In this document: positions 1 to 6,349 of the stretch, piece by piece
How the letters are laid out: each line of letters opens with the position of its first letter
Numbering within the stretch: the stretch's first letter is position 1
NCBI GenBank assembly: GCA_022361315.1
Contig: JAKSBB010001116.1
Coordinates: 1 to 16,461, forward strand
Length of the DNA: 16,461 nucleotides
Reading direction: 5' to 3'
Source: Desulfobacterales bacterium
GTDB lineage: Bacteria; Desulfobacterota; Desulfobacteria; Desulfobacterales; Desulfobacteraceae
The notes under the pieces: generated by a model
Databases searched by the model: none
What the model was told of the DNA's origin: nothing
Seen by the model: the letters and a program-made list of their open reading frames with translations, nothing else
Program-made: the position numbers and the translations under genes

Positions 1-277
1 CCAGGGCGATTTTTACCACCAGCCTCAGATTAGAGGTGGTCATGATGTATGCGGCTTCCTGATCTCCTTCTTCCTGGATCCGCTTGCCCAGTTCAACTTC
101 CTGTTCCCGGGTCAGCAGCTTGTACCGGTTGATTTCATTCAGGTAGCTTTGAATGGGGTCGGACTTTACCAGGGCCTTGGAGTTGCTGGTACGGGCTTTG
201 GACGCCGGTATCAGGAAATCGGCCTTGGTTAGTCTTTTCGTCTTTTTTTCTTTTGTCTGGTCGGCAGTTTTTTTCAT
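1..277 (-). CDS. rpoH: RNA polymerase sigma factor, sigma-32 (RpoH) type; N-terminal part only
   Basis: This is the first 92 codons of a sigma-70 family factor that runs off the left edge. A basic, Lys-rich leader (about residues 1-40) is followed by DPIQSYLNEINRYKLLTREQ and EVELGKRIQEEGDQEAAY, then TSNLRLVVKIAL. That succession is sigma region 1.2 entering region 2.1, which binds the RNA polymerase beta' subunit. The short spacing and the wording of these blocks resemble sigma-32 (heat-shock) factors of Desulfobacterota more than the long RpoD, but regions 2.4 and 4, which would decide promoter specificity, are outside the window. The ATG at 275-277 is supported by GAAGG about 9 bases upstream and an extended -10 promoter at 309-317. 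The assignment to the sigma-70 family is firm; RpoH rather than another alternative sigma is likely, not proven. Confidence 0.75.
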   Translation of the reverse strand, partial: MKKTADQTKEKKTKRLTKADFLIPASKARTSNSKALVKSDPIQSYLNEINRYKLLTREQEVELGKRIQEEGDQEAAYIMTTSNLRLVVKIAL

Positions 278-308
278 TCAGAGAACCTTCGGGTTGAATT
301 AAAAAGCA

Positions 309-317
309 AGTATACCA
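309..317 (-). promoter_or_regulatory. Extended -10 promoter for the sigma factor gene
   Basis: Read on the minus strand, the sequence is TGGTATACT: a -10 hexamer TATACT (5 of 6 to consensus, positions 309-314) preceded by the TGn extension. Transcription would start near 302 and leave a leader of about 25 bases that contains the GAAGG ribosome site. No good -35 is seen, which the TGn extension can compensate for. Confidence 0.45.
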
Positions 318-379
318 TTACCACAGTTTAGGATAAAGCAATATCTTTTGAAAATTATCAGTTGGTCATCATTTTTTTG

Positions 380-408
380 TGGACAAGTCCCGCCTTTTTT
401 GATAAAAG
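380..408 (+). promoter_or_regulatory. Promoter of the tRNA-Arg gene
   Basis: TGGACA (380-385, 5 of 6 to the -35 consensus) is followed after 17 bases by TAAAAG (403-408, 4 of 6 to the -10 consensus). Transcription would begin around 415, only a few bases before the mature 5' end of the tRNA at 420, which is the usual arrangement for a single tRNA unit. Confidence 0.45.
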
Positions 409-419
409 ATCCTCCTGTT

Positions 420-496
<77 letters not shown>

Positions 497-525
497 TAAA
501 GACAATACCCCGAAAGGGTGTGATT

Positions 526-558
526 AAAAGGCCCCAGAGTTCATCTGAGGCCTTTTTT
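526..558 (+). terminator. Rho-independent terminator after tRNA-Arg
   Basis: AAAAGGCC (526-533) pairs with GGCCTTTT (549-556), with additional AGA/TCT pairing inside the loop. The T run at the 3' side (553-558) continues into a T-rich stretch. It lies 30 bases after the CCA end of the tRNA and before the next plus-strand gene. Confidence 0.8.
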
Positions 559-649
559 ATTTTTCCCTTTCCCAATTGGCGCGGGCCTGCGTCGGATAGT
601 TACATTGAATACATTAACCCTAAGTATTGCGCGCGGAGTTCAGACCTCT

Positions 650-1459
650 ATGCAGGAAAGTTGTTCCCTCACAGATGCGGCCCGGGAGATCGGGGTCGGC
701 CCCAATCAGATTTTAAAAATTATCGAGGATCATCCGGAGATTTTTTCCGGGGTGGATGCGGGGATAAACCTGACGGATACCCATGTGTCGGTGGCCTCTC
801 TCCAGGCCTTTAAGCAACTTTACGAAGATGCCTATTCCTTTTCTGATATCGCCCAACGGCTGGGGGTATCCGTCAAGAGGATTCAAAAGGTGAAGAATAC
901 ACCGGGTGAGCGTTTCCTTGCCCGATCCTTTTGCGCACCGCAGCGGTGTCCCAAATCCGGCAGGCCCCGCGCACGGCGAAAATTTCCCAAAACAGATGCG
1001 GAAGACTTTATCCGGTATTGTGAAGACAGATCTATCTTTAAACTGATGCAGTCCGGGGTAAAGGTAAAGGCGTTTAATTATGCTTCCCTTAATGCGGAAG
1101 ATATCCTGTGTGCTTCCAAAGCCTATCGATTTAAGGACGCCGTCACAGATGGTCTGGATCCCCAACGGTACAGATCATCGGAGATTGAACCCGGGAAATA
1201 TACCGGTAAACTGGTGTTCAAGGTCTGGGGGCGGCGGGGCGTTATTCAATGCTTTTTTATTCTTGAGACCGATGAATTCATCCGGTTGTCGGTGTTTCGT
1301 CCCCATGCAACGCCATGGCGGGGATATACCCCCAGGGACGGGCGGATTGATTTTTCCGAACCCGGAATTGAGGGGACAACATATCGAATCAAAACAGGAC
1401 TGACAGATAGAGGGCTCGTGGCATTTCTGTCTGCGAAAAAAATGAAAAATAACGATTAA
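650..1459 (+). CDS. Unknown protein with two helix-turn-helix segments
   Basis: I do not recognise this 269-residue family. Two similar segments look like helix-turn-helix units: residues 7-24 (TDAAREIGVGPNQILKII region) and residues 64-82 (SDIAQRLGVSVKRIQKV region). A basic linker, SGRPRARRK, follows at 103-111. The C-terminal half (about 180-265) is rich in predicted beta strands and aromatics and could bind a ligand or a partner. The ATG at 650 is preferred because GGAG lies at 635-638 and the first helix-turn-helix starts directly after it; an in-frame TTG at 605 would add 15 residues but has no ribosome site. The stop overlaps the stop of the convergent PAS-HisKA gene by 4 bases. A DNA-binding regulator is plausible, but the second half matches nothing I can name. 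Confidence 0.75.
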   Translation: MQESCSLTDAAREIGVGPNQILKIIEDHPEIFSGVDAGINLTDTHVSVASLQAFKQLYEDAYSFSDIAQRLGVSVKRIQKVKNTPGERFLARSFCAPQRCPKSGRPRARRKFPKTDAEDFIRYCEDRSIFKLMQSGVKVKAFNYASLNAEDILCASKAYRFKDAVTDGLDPQRYRSSEIEPGKYTGKLVFKVWGRRGVIQCFFILETDEFIRLSVFRPHATPWRGYTPRDGRIDFSEPGIEGTTYRIKTGLTDRGLVAFLSAKKMKNND

Positions 1460-2250
1460 TTGCCAGTGTCGGCCGGGTCATCATCTTCCGCAGCGTTTTG
1501 GATATCCAGAATATCCTTCTTCAAATAGGGTTTGGTTTTATACTCGGTGAGGGTCATGAGTTTCCGGGTAATTTTTCCAAGTCGTTCCGCCTGTTCCTTG
1601 ATCTGCTGCAGGTTGGCCTGCCGGCTTTCATCCTCGGTTTCCAGATCTTCAGTGTCCAGGTCTTCCAGCAGCATTTCGGCCATGCCCAGGATGATCATCA
1701 ACGGTTGGTTAATTTCGTGGCACACGGCACCTGCGGTTTCCACCGCAGCGGCAAGTTTCTCCTTTTCCAGCCGGGTTTGTTCAAGGAGTTTGGCCTGGGT
1801 GATATCTTCGATGGAGAGCAGCACTACCTGGTCGTTGTCAAGGGTCAAAGGCAGGGTGGATATTCTCAGGTGGCGTTCTCCGTGCTCTTTGAAGACCATC
1901 GTGGTTTCAACCATCTCGTGGGGAACCTGGTTCTCCAGCGTATCCAATACGGTCTCCCGCAGTTTGCACTTCATACACTCCTGACCGAAACCACACCCTT
2001 CCGGTACCCTGTCATGGTGGGCGCAGCCAAAGGCTTCACCCCCCACCAACCCGATCAACTGGGCTTCATTTTTATTGACAAACCGGGTTGTGGATTTGTT
2101 GGCTAAGGCCACGGTTCTGTTTTTATCAATGACGGATATCGCCAGAGGTAAGGCATCAATAACCTTTAACAGGCCTTCTTTGGTATATTTGTCTGAAAAA
2201 TCATCCATCGGCGTGCCAATCGTTTGGGTGTCCACAAAAGTAGGTATCAT
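1456..2250 (-). CDS. PAS-HisKA signalling protein lacking a kinase ATPase domain
   Basis: This soluble protein of 264 residues has one PAS domain (about 25-155) that ends in the usual S-IEDIT strand. A HisKA-type dimerisation segment (about 160-235) carries the H-box VCHEINQPL, with His178 as the potential phosphorylated residue. No N, G1 or G2 box follows: the protein stops about 30 residues after the HisKA helix with a tail containing YKTKPYL and an acidic end. It therefore cannot bind ATP as a kinase by itself. The PAS domain holds a cluster C76, H78, H79, C86, C92 and C95 (the last two as CMKC), which suggests metal or redox sensing. A second in-frame ATG at 2208 (residue 15) may be the true start, since promoter-like elements end only 2 bases before the first ATG. 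Neither start has a clear ribosome site. Confidence 0.8.
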   Translation of the reverse strand: MIPTFVDTQTIGTPMDDFSDKYTKEGLLKVIDALPLAISVIDKNRTVALANKSTTRFVNKNEAQLIGLVGGEAFGCAHHDRVPEGCGFGQECMKCKLRETVLDTLENQVPHEMVETTMVFKEHGERHLRISTLPLTLDNDQVVLLSIEDITQAKLLEQTRLEKEKLAAAVETAGAVCHEINQPLMIILGMAEMLLEDLDTEDLETEDESRQANLQQIKEQAERLGKITRKLMTLTEYKTKPYLKKDILDIQNAAEDDDPADTGN

Positions 2251-2252
2251 TA

Positions 2253-2281
2253 AACATACCAGGGCTTATGGGGATTTGCAA
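2253..2281 (-). promoter_or_regulatory. Promoter-like element before the PAS-HisKA gene
   Basis: On the minus strand, TTGCAA (2276-2281) is followed after exactly 17 bases by TATGTT (2253-2258), which is preceded by TGG (a TGn extension). The -10 ends 2 bases before the ATG at 2250, so a transcript from here would begin inside that codon. This favours the ATG at 2208 unless a more distant promoter or readthrough from rnhA is used. Confidence 0.4.
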
Positions 2282-2333
2282 TGCAGGTGGGCACGGTATG
2301 AAAGTTGGCATCCATAACTGCGGACCTACGCAT

Positions 2334-3026
2334 TTAGGGGCGTGTTTCAAGATAGCCTTTATCGTCCGGCAGCCCCTGCTTACGGGCGGTGCTGTTGGCC
2401 AGATGATCACAGGCTTCGTTCAATGGATCCCCCGCATGTCCTTTCACCCATTGAAATCGGATATCCAGGCCGGGCAGCAGGCCAAGGAGCCTCTCCCATA
2501 GATCGGGGTTCAGGGCAGGGTTTCCGTCGGATTTTTTCCAGCCGCGTTTCTGCCACCCCCGCGCCCAGCCTTTGGTGATGCCGTTGAGTACGTAGCGGGA
2601 ATCGGAATGCAGGAATATGGGACGGTCTTCGCCCTGAAGCGCCTCCAGTGCCACGATGACCGCCATCAATTCCATACGGTTGTTGGTGGTCAGGTTGTAC
2701 CCTCCGGCGTATTCTTCCCCATCTTTGAAAACCACGCCGTAACCGCCGGGACCCGGGTTACCGATTGCCCCGCCGTCCGTATAAACGATAACCGCATCCT
2801 CCGGGTAGTTGTTTGGTGTGGCCGTGGCTTTGCCCGTCCGTGCACCGGCAGAGGTTTTCGGTTTCCTGGTGGCGTATTCCGGGTTTTTGAGGAATGCTTC
2901 CGCCTCCGCCTTGGATTTAAAGCTCTTGTATCTGGCTCCGGCAAAGCCTTTCACCTGGCGTTCCGCTTCGGGCCAGGAGGTGAATATCCCTGTGGTTCGT
3001 CCGTTTGCAACAGCATAATATTTCAT
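2334..3026 (-). CDS. rnhA: Ribonuclease HI with N-terminal hybrid-binding domain
   Basis: The enzyme cuts RNA in RNA:DNA hybrids, for example R-loops and primer remnants. Residues 1-50 (MKYYAVANG..GIFTSWPEAE..VKGFAGARYKSF) form the small hybrid-binding (caulimovirus viroplasmin-like) domain found in eukaryotic-type RNase H1. After a low-complexity linker (about 51-75) comes the catalytic domain (78-215) with all metal ligands present: D84 in YTDGG, E119 in NNRMEL, D142 in HSDSRY and D207 in NEACDH, plus His197 in VKGHAG. At 230 residues it is a full-length two-domain protein. The start is fixed by the domain, since MKYYAV is its usual beginning, yet the preceding bases are pyrimidine-rich with no Shine-Dalgarno sequence, and promoter elements sit directly against the ATG. 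It diverges from ybaK. Confidence 0.95.
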   Translation of the reverse strand: MKYYAVANGRTTGIFTSWPEAERQVKGFAGARYKSFKSKAEAEAFLKNPEYATRKPKTSAGARTGKATATPNNYPEDAVIVYTDGGAIGNPGPGGYGVVFKDGEEYAGGYNLTTNNRMELMAVIVALEALQGEDRPIFLHSDSRYVLNGITKGWARGWQKRGWKKSDGNPALNPDLWERLLGLLPGLDIRFQWVKGHAGDPLNEACDHLANSTARKQGLPDDKGYLETRP

Positions 3027-3032
3027 GGGGGG

Positions 3033-3061
3033 AATATACGGCCAAAGGGGGGTGAAGTAAA
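3033..3061 (-). promoter_or_regulatory. rnhA promoter, predicted leaderless start
   Basis: On the minus strand, TTTACT (3056-3061, 4 of 6 to the -35 consensus) is separated by 17 bases from TATATT (3033-3038, 5 of 6 to the -10 consensus). Six C residues separate the -10 from the rnhA ATG, so the expected first transcribed base is the A of the start codon. Confidence 0.5.
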
Positions 3062-3092
3062 GGGCTGAATTGTGTGGATACCGTCAAACCAA

Positions 3093-3120
3093 AGACCTGC
3101 CCGAGAAGACCTGCCCGAAA
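3093..3120 (+). repeat. Tandem 14-base direct repeat upstream of ybaK
   Basis: AGACCTGCCCGAGA (3093-3106) is followed immediately by AGACCTGCCCGAAA (3107-3120); 13 of 14 bases agree. It lies just upstream of the weak -35 position of ybaK in the divergent rnhA-ybaK gap. It could be a regulator site or a simple tandem duplication. Confidence 0.6.
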
Positions 3121-3123
3121 GGA

Positions 3124-3152
3124 TGGCAATCCGATCCGGAACCTGCTATAAC
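3124..3152 (+). promoter_or_regulatory. ybaK promoter with extended -10, predicted near-leaderless start
   Basis: TGC followed by TATAAC (3147-3152) is an extended -10 with 5 of 6 consensus bases; a weak -35, TGGCAA, sits 17 bases upstream (3124-3129). Only 7 bases separate the -10 from the ATG at 3160, so transcription would start at or next to the start codon. Confidence 0.45.
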
Positions 3153-3159
3153 AGGCGCC

Positions 3160-3633
3160 ATGACACCTGCCGTTGCAAAAGCCAAGAAGGCCAAAATTCC
3201 ATATTCTCTCCATGAGTATGTTCATGATCCGTCGGTTCGTGCCTTCGGCCGTGAAGCCGCAGAGAAACTCGGGGTGCCGGAAGACCGGCTTTTCAAGACC
3301 CTGGTGGTGGCCACCGGCCCCAGAGACCTTGCCGTGGCCGTGGTTCCGGTGTCGGGTCAGCTTGATTTGAAGGCCTTTGCCAAGGCCCTTGGCGTTAAAA
3401 AGACCGCCATGGCAGATAAAGCCGTTGTGGAACGAACCACGGGATATCTCACCGGCGGGGTGAGTCCCATCGGCCAGAAAAAAAGCCTGCCCACAATCGT
3501 TGACGACTCTGCCAACGCATTTGACACCATCTATGTCAGTGCGGGTAAACGGGGGCTGCAGATATGCCTGGCTCCGGCGGACCTCACAGACCTTATCCGA
3601 GGACAATTTGGGGCGATTGTCAAGCGGTCCTGA
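3160..3633 (+). CDS. ybaK: YbaK-type Cys-tRNA(Pro) deacylase
   Basis: This is a trans-editing enzyme that hydrolyses cysteine wrongly attached to tRNA-Pro in the cytoplasm, protecting translation fidelity. The product of 157 residues matches the usual length of the YbaK/EbsC family. Visible family marks are Lys46 in LFKTL (the lysine position known to be essential in E. coli YbaK), the GGVSPIG loop at 99-105 and the closing strand region around ICLAPADL (135-142). An upstream in-frame ATG at 3070 would add 30 residues that do not look like the family and would run through the promoter and the tandem repeat, so 3160 is chosen. There is no convincing Shine-Dalgarno sequence. It diverges from rnhA and is followed by 242 bases without a gene. 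Confidence 0.93.
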   Translation: MTPAVAKAKKAKIPYSLHEYVHDPSVRAFGREAAEKLGVPEDRLFKTLVVATGPRDLAVAVVPVSGQLDLKAFAKALGVKKTAMADKAVVERTTGYLTGGVSPIGQKKSLPTIVDDSANAFDTIYVSAGKRGLQICLAPADLTDLIRGQFGAIVKRS

Positions 3634-3699
3634 ATATGATTATATGCCTGGCATCTGAAGGGCTTTGAGGCCGCGTACTTCCACTTTTGTTGGCACCCC

Positions 3700-3728
3700 T
3701 TGAAATCTTTTTCCTATCGGTGTAGGAT
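3700..3728 (+). promoter_or_regulatory. Candidate promoter in the ybaK-3876 gap
   Basis: TTGAAA (3700-3705, 5 of 6 to the -35 consensus), 17 bases, then TAGGAT (3723-3728, 4 of 6 to the -10 consensus). A transcript starting near 3735 would have a leader of about 140 bases before the gene at 3876. I see nothing else definable in this gap of 242 bases. Confidence 0.35.
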
Positions 3729-3875
3729 TCTTTGAACGATTAGAGATATTTAACGCAGAGTTTTTTAGATCACTGGAAGTTGCTGCTGATTGAAGAGTCC
3801 CTTTCTTAACAAGCCGATTGTTTCATCTGCCTGGTGGTTTAAGATCCCGCACAACAATAGCCCAAAGGAGGCAGA

Positions 3876-4433
3876 ATGGAGCCCAACAAATTCCGTGAAT
3901 CCAGGCAATCCATCAACCGCATGTGTGAGCATATTGACCAGCTGATCGACAAGAAAGCCGTGGAGGAGTCCAAGGCCTGTTTTGAAGAGGTTAACGGTGA
4001 ACTGGATGCCCTGCGCCCCCAGGCCGAGGGGGAGATTCAGAAACGGTCGGTCAAGAATCTGGGCATGAAACTCAATGCCCTTGCGGGCAAGCTGTCTAAG
4101 CTGAAGGCCAAACGGAAGACTGCAAGCCGTTCCGGTTCCGGCGGTAAATCCACGATTCAGTGGGATGCAGAACGGGTGGCTGGCCTGGCAGATGTCTTTT
4201 TGAAGAAAATGTTTGCAAATATGGGTGGGGATAAAGAATCCCAGGTGTTTCTGGGGACAACGGGAAAGGGAATCCGTCCCAATTACCGGGTGAAGTTCGG
4301 TGATGAACGGATTATCGGGTTCACCGGTTCCGGCCATAAGCCCCAGGACCCGCTGCCGGCGTCAGGCGGCAAGCACCTGTCTCAGCCATTTGCTTATGAG
4401 GTGATTGAGGAAATTGTCAGTAAATTGAAATAA
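3876..4433 (+). CDS. Unknown 185-residue protein, coiled-coil N-terminus
   Basis: I do not recognise this protein. Residues 1-85 are highly charged and helical, with heptad-like spacing (RQSINRMCEHIDQLIDKK, then LGMKLNALAGKLSKLKAKRK), probably a coiled coil or helical bundle. A short Ser/Gly linker (86-92) leads into a compact C-terminal half with WDAERVAGLADVFLKKMF, then a glycine-rich part (TGKGIRPNYRVKFGDERI, GFTGSGHK) and a final helix. No signal peptide or membrane segment is present, so it should be cytoplasmic. The ribosome site is very strong (AAAGGAGG at 3864-3871, 4 bases before the ATG), implying good translation. It stands as a single gene with its own terminator, facing the signalling operon. 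Confidence 0.75.
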   Translation: MEPNKFRESRQSINRMCEHIDQLIDKKAVEESKACFEEVNGELDALRPQAEGEIQKRSVKNLGMKLNALAGKLSKLKAKRKTASRSGSGGKSTIQWDAERVAGLADVFLKKMFANMGGDKESQVFLGTTGKGIRPNYRVKFGDERIIGFTGSGHKPQDPLPASGGKHLSQPFAYEVIEEIVSKLK

Positions 4434-4454
4434 GAGGTAAGATTTAGCCAACAG

Positions 4455-4501
4455 GCCATCTTCATCCGAATCGGTAGGACAGGGTGAAGGTGGCTTTTTT
4501 T
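4455..4501 (+). terminator. Rho-independent terminator after the unknown gene
   Basis: GCCATCTTCA (4455-4464) pairs with TGAAGGTGGC (4485-4494), 10 pairs including one G-U, followed by seven T residues (4495-4501). The loop of 20 bases contains a small CCG/CGG pairing. It sits 22 bases after the stop at 4433, between convergent genes. Confidence 0.8.
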
Positions 4502-4532
4502 ATGTGGGGAATCCAAAGGGCTGCGCCGTGTA

Positions 4533-4985
4533 TCAGGACAGGAGGCGGGTCACCATTCTGATCTGGTTTCTTCCGTTATGGCCACAACGGTATTCGACTT
4601 CGTCCATCACCTGGTTGATAATATAAGTGCCTAACCCGCCGGGACGGATGTCGTCCAGTGCTCTGGGTTTCATCAGGCTGATGTCGCAGGATTTACCATA
4701 GTCCGTAATGGCAATTTCCAAACGCTTCTTATCAAGGGTGACGCAAAAGTCAATGGTGCCGGAGGGGTCATTGAAATAGGCGTGTTTGATAATGTTTGAG
4801 CAGGCTTCGTCAACGGCCAGTACAAGGTTTCCGGATTTGGAATCAGGAATATCAAGAATTGCCGCCACGCGTCCCATCATTGCCCTTACCACCTGAAGAA
4901 ATCTGGGGTGTGAGGGAATGGACAATTCAATGGTCTGGTTGCCGTTATTCTCCGGGGGCTGGTCAACGCTTCGGGGGTCCATCAC
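4533..4985 (-). CDS. RsbW/SpoIIAB-like serine kinase (anti-sigma-type ATPase)
   Basis: This 150-residue protein is a GHKL ATPase of the anti-sigma kinase group. Such proteins bind a STAS-domain partner, phosphorylate it on serine, and may alternatively sequester a sigma factor or another target. All nucleotide boxes are present: the N box VDEACSNIIKHAY (58-70, with Glu60 as expected catalytic base and Asn64 for Mg), the G1 box DYGKSCD (95-101) and the G2 box RPGGLGTYII (114-123). The length fits the family. Its ATG overlaps the stop of the phosphatase gene (ATGA at 4982-4985), so the two are translationally coupled and probably work on the same substrate. No STAS gene is next to it; the only one in the window is at 11772-12113. 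Which target it controls is not visible. Confidence 0.88.
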   Translation of the reverse strand: MMDPRSVDQPPENNGNQTIELSIPSHPRFLQVVRAMMGRVAAILDIPDSKSGNLVLAVDEACSNIIKHAYFNDPSGTIDFCVTLDKKRLEIAITDYGKSCDISLMKPRALDDIRPGGLGTYIINQVMDEVEYRCGHNGRNQIRMVTRLLS

Positions 4986-6313
4986 TTTGTTCTCCTTTGA
5001 CGGACAAGGGTGAGCAGGGTGATATCATCGCTTCTGCCGTGGCCAAGGCTGAATTTGTCCACCGCTGTGGAAACACCGCTGACGATGGCATCGGATGTGG
5101 TCATGCCGCCGCCGAGAATATCCAGCAGCCGTTTCATCCCGAACAGATCTCCACCGCTGTTTTTCGCTTCTGTGATGCCGTCTGTATAAAGGGTAACGGA
5201 CTGGCCGGGTGCCAGCACGAACTCTTCCTGCTCAAAGGTGAGCCCGGGGAGAATGCCCAATGGCGGTCCTTTGGAATCGTCTGATCCCAGGGCTGCGGTG
5301 GCGCTGTCGTCCGTATGCAACGGAAACAGGTGGCCGGCATTGGCAAAGGAAATATGTCCCGTATCCGGTTCGAGGACCAGATAAACAAGGGTGACAAACA
5401 TTCCGTGTTTGGCCCGTTTACAGAGCTGATCATTCACCGTTGCCAGCAGTTGAGACGGGGGGGCGTTCAGCATGGTGTAATGCTGAATATCACTGGTAAG
5501 CCTGGCCATGAAAAGGGCTGCGGCAATTCCTTTTCCGGAGACATCACCCAGAACAATACCGGTCCGGTTGTCCGGCAGGGTGAAAAAATTATAAAAATCC
5601 CCGCCGATTTCAAGTGCCGGTCTGTTCAGGGCGGAAAAATCGTATCCCGGTATCTCCGGCAGGGCGGCGGGCAGAAAGCTTTGCTGCACCTCCCTGGCCA
5701 GGGAGAGATCCCTTTCCAGTGTCTCTTTACGGATGATTTGTCGGTGTATTTGGGCGGTATCAATGGCCACGGCCGCACTTGATCCGATGGTAACCAGCAT
5801 GTCCAGTTCTTCATCGGTAAAGATGAAGGGCGGCGTCAGCTTATTCATCACCTGGATGACCCCCAGGGCCTTTCCCCGGGCGCGTAATGGTACGCAAAGC
5901 ATGGCCCGGGTCCGGTAGTTGGTTTTCTGATCGTATTCCGGGGAAAACCGGGGATGCTCATACACATCTTTTATATTCACCGGTGTCTCGGTTTCCGCCA
6001 CAAAACCGGCGATGCCACTGCCTTTCTCCAATCTGAATATTTCCTTGATCTCATCCCCCACATCTCCCAAGGCAATATGAAAAACCAGGTCACCGGTTTT
6101 CTCTTCCTGAAGCAGCAGGCTGACGGAGTCGGCCTGAAAGGCTGCCTTGGTGGTTTCCATCACAGAACTCAGTAAATTACCGAGGGAAAGTTCGGAATTG
6201 ATGAGGTTGGCAATTTCAACACAATTGCTGAGCCGAGCCACCTTATTCATACAGGCGTTTAGCTCTGAAGACTGGTCGTGTATCAAGTTATCCCTGGGGC
6301 CGATGTTATTCAT
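4982..6313 (-). CDS. GAF-domain PP2C (SpoIIE/RsbU-type) serine phosphatase
   Basis: This is a cytoplasmic phosphatase of 443 residues expected to dephosphorylate a STAS-domain anti-anti-sigma protein. The GAF sensor domain covers about 35-190 (GSGIAGFVAET, MLCVPLRARGKALGVIQVMNK). A coiled linker typical of the family follows (LERDLSLAREVQQSFLP, 199-215), which in relatives transmits the sensor signal to the enzyme. The PP2C domain (about 225-440) keeps its metal-binding acidic residues: Asp239 in IGGDFY, Asp257 in LGDVSGKG, Asp378 in YTDGITEA and the Asp429-Asp430 pair in RSDDITLL, plus NAGH at 325-328. It lies 36 bases after the hybrid kinase gene and overlaps the RsbW-like kinase gene by 4 bases. 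The ligand of the GAF domain cannot be told from sequence. Confidence 0.92.
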   Translation of the reverse strand: MNNIGPRDNLIHDQSSELNACMNKVARLSNCVEIANLINSELSLGNLLSSVMETTKAAFQADSVSLLLQEEKTGDLVFHIALGDVGDEIKEIFRLEKGSGIAGFVAETETPVNIKDVYEHPRFSPEYDQKTNYRTRAMLCVPLRARGKALGVIQVMNKLTPPFIFTDEELDMLVTIGSSAAVAIDTAQIHRQIIRKETLERDLSLAREVQQSFLPAALPEIPGYDFSALNRPALEIGGDFYNFFTLPDNRTGIVLGDVSGKGIAAALFMARLTSDIQHYTMLNAPPSQLLATVNDQLCKRAKHGMFVTLVYLVLEPDTGHISFANAGHLFPLHTDDSATAALGSDDSKGPPLGILPGLTFEQEEFVLAPGQSVTLYTDGITEAKNSGGDLFGMKRLLDILGGGMTTSDAIVSGVSTAVDKFSLGHGRSDDITLLTLVRQRRTK

Positions 6314-6331
6314 ATGCGATATTTTCTATAT

Positions 6332-6348
6332 AAACCCCTGGCGGGTTT
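6332..6348 (-). promoter_or_regulatory. Intercistronic hairpin between sensor kinase and phosphatase
   Basis: AAACCC (6332-6337) and GGGTTT (6343-6348) form a six-pair stem with a five-base loop, starting one base after the stop codon of the hybrid kinase and ending 18 bases before the phosphatase ATG. On the minus strand it is followed by ATATAG, not a T run, so it is not a good terminator. It could be a transcript-stabilising or attenuating stem that makes phosphatase output differ from that of the sensor. Confidence 0.4.
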
Positions 6349-6349
6349 G

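Noticed and set aside
650..2250. Possible frameshifted histidine kinase, with the missing ATPase domain lying beyond 1456
   Set aside because: The minus-strand frames in 650-1459 show no N, G1 or G2 box, and the plus-strand frame there is a coherent protein, so the short PAS-HisKA protein is not a simple frameshift.
3070..3159. Longer N-terminus for the ybaK product
   Set aside because: The added 30 residues run through the tandem repeat and the promoter elements and do not resemble the family, whose usual length is met by the start at 3160.
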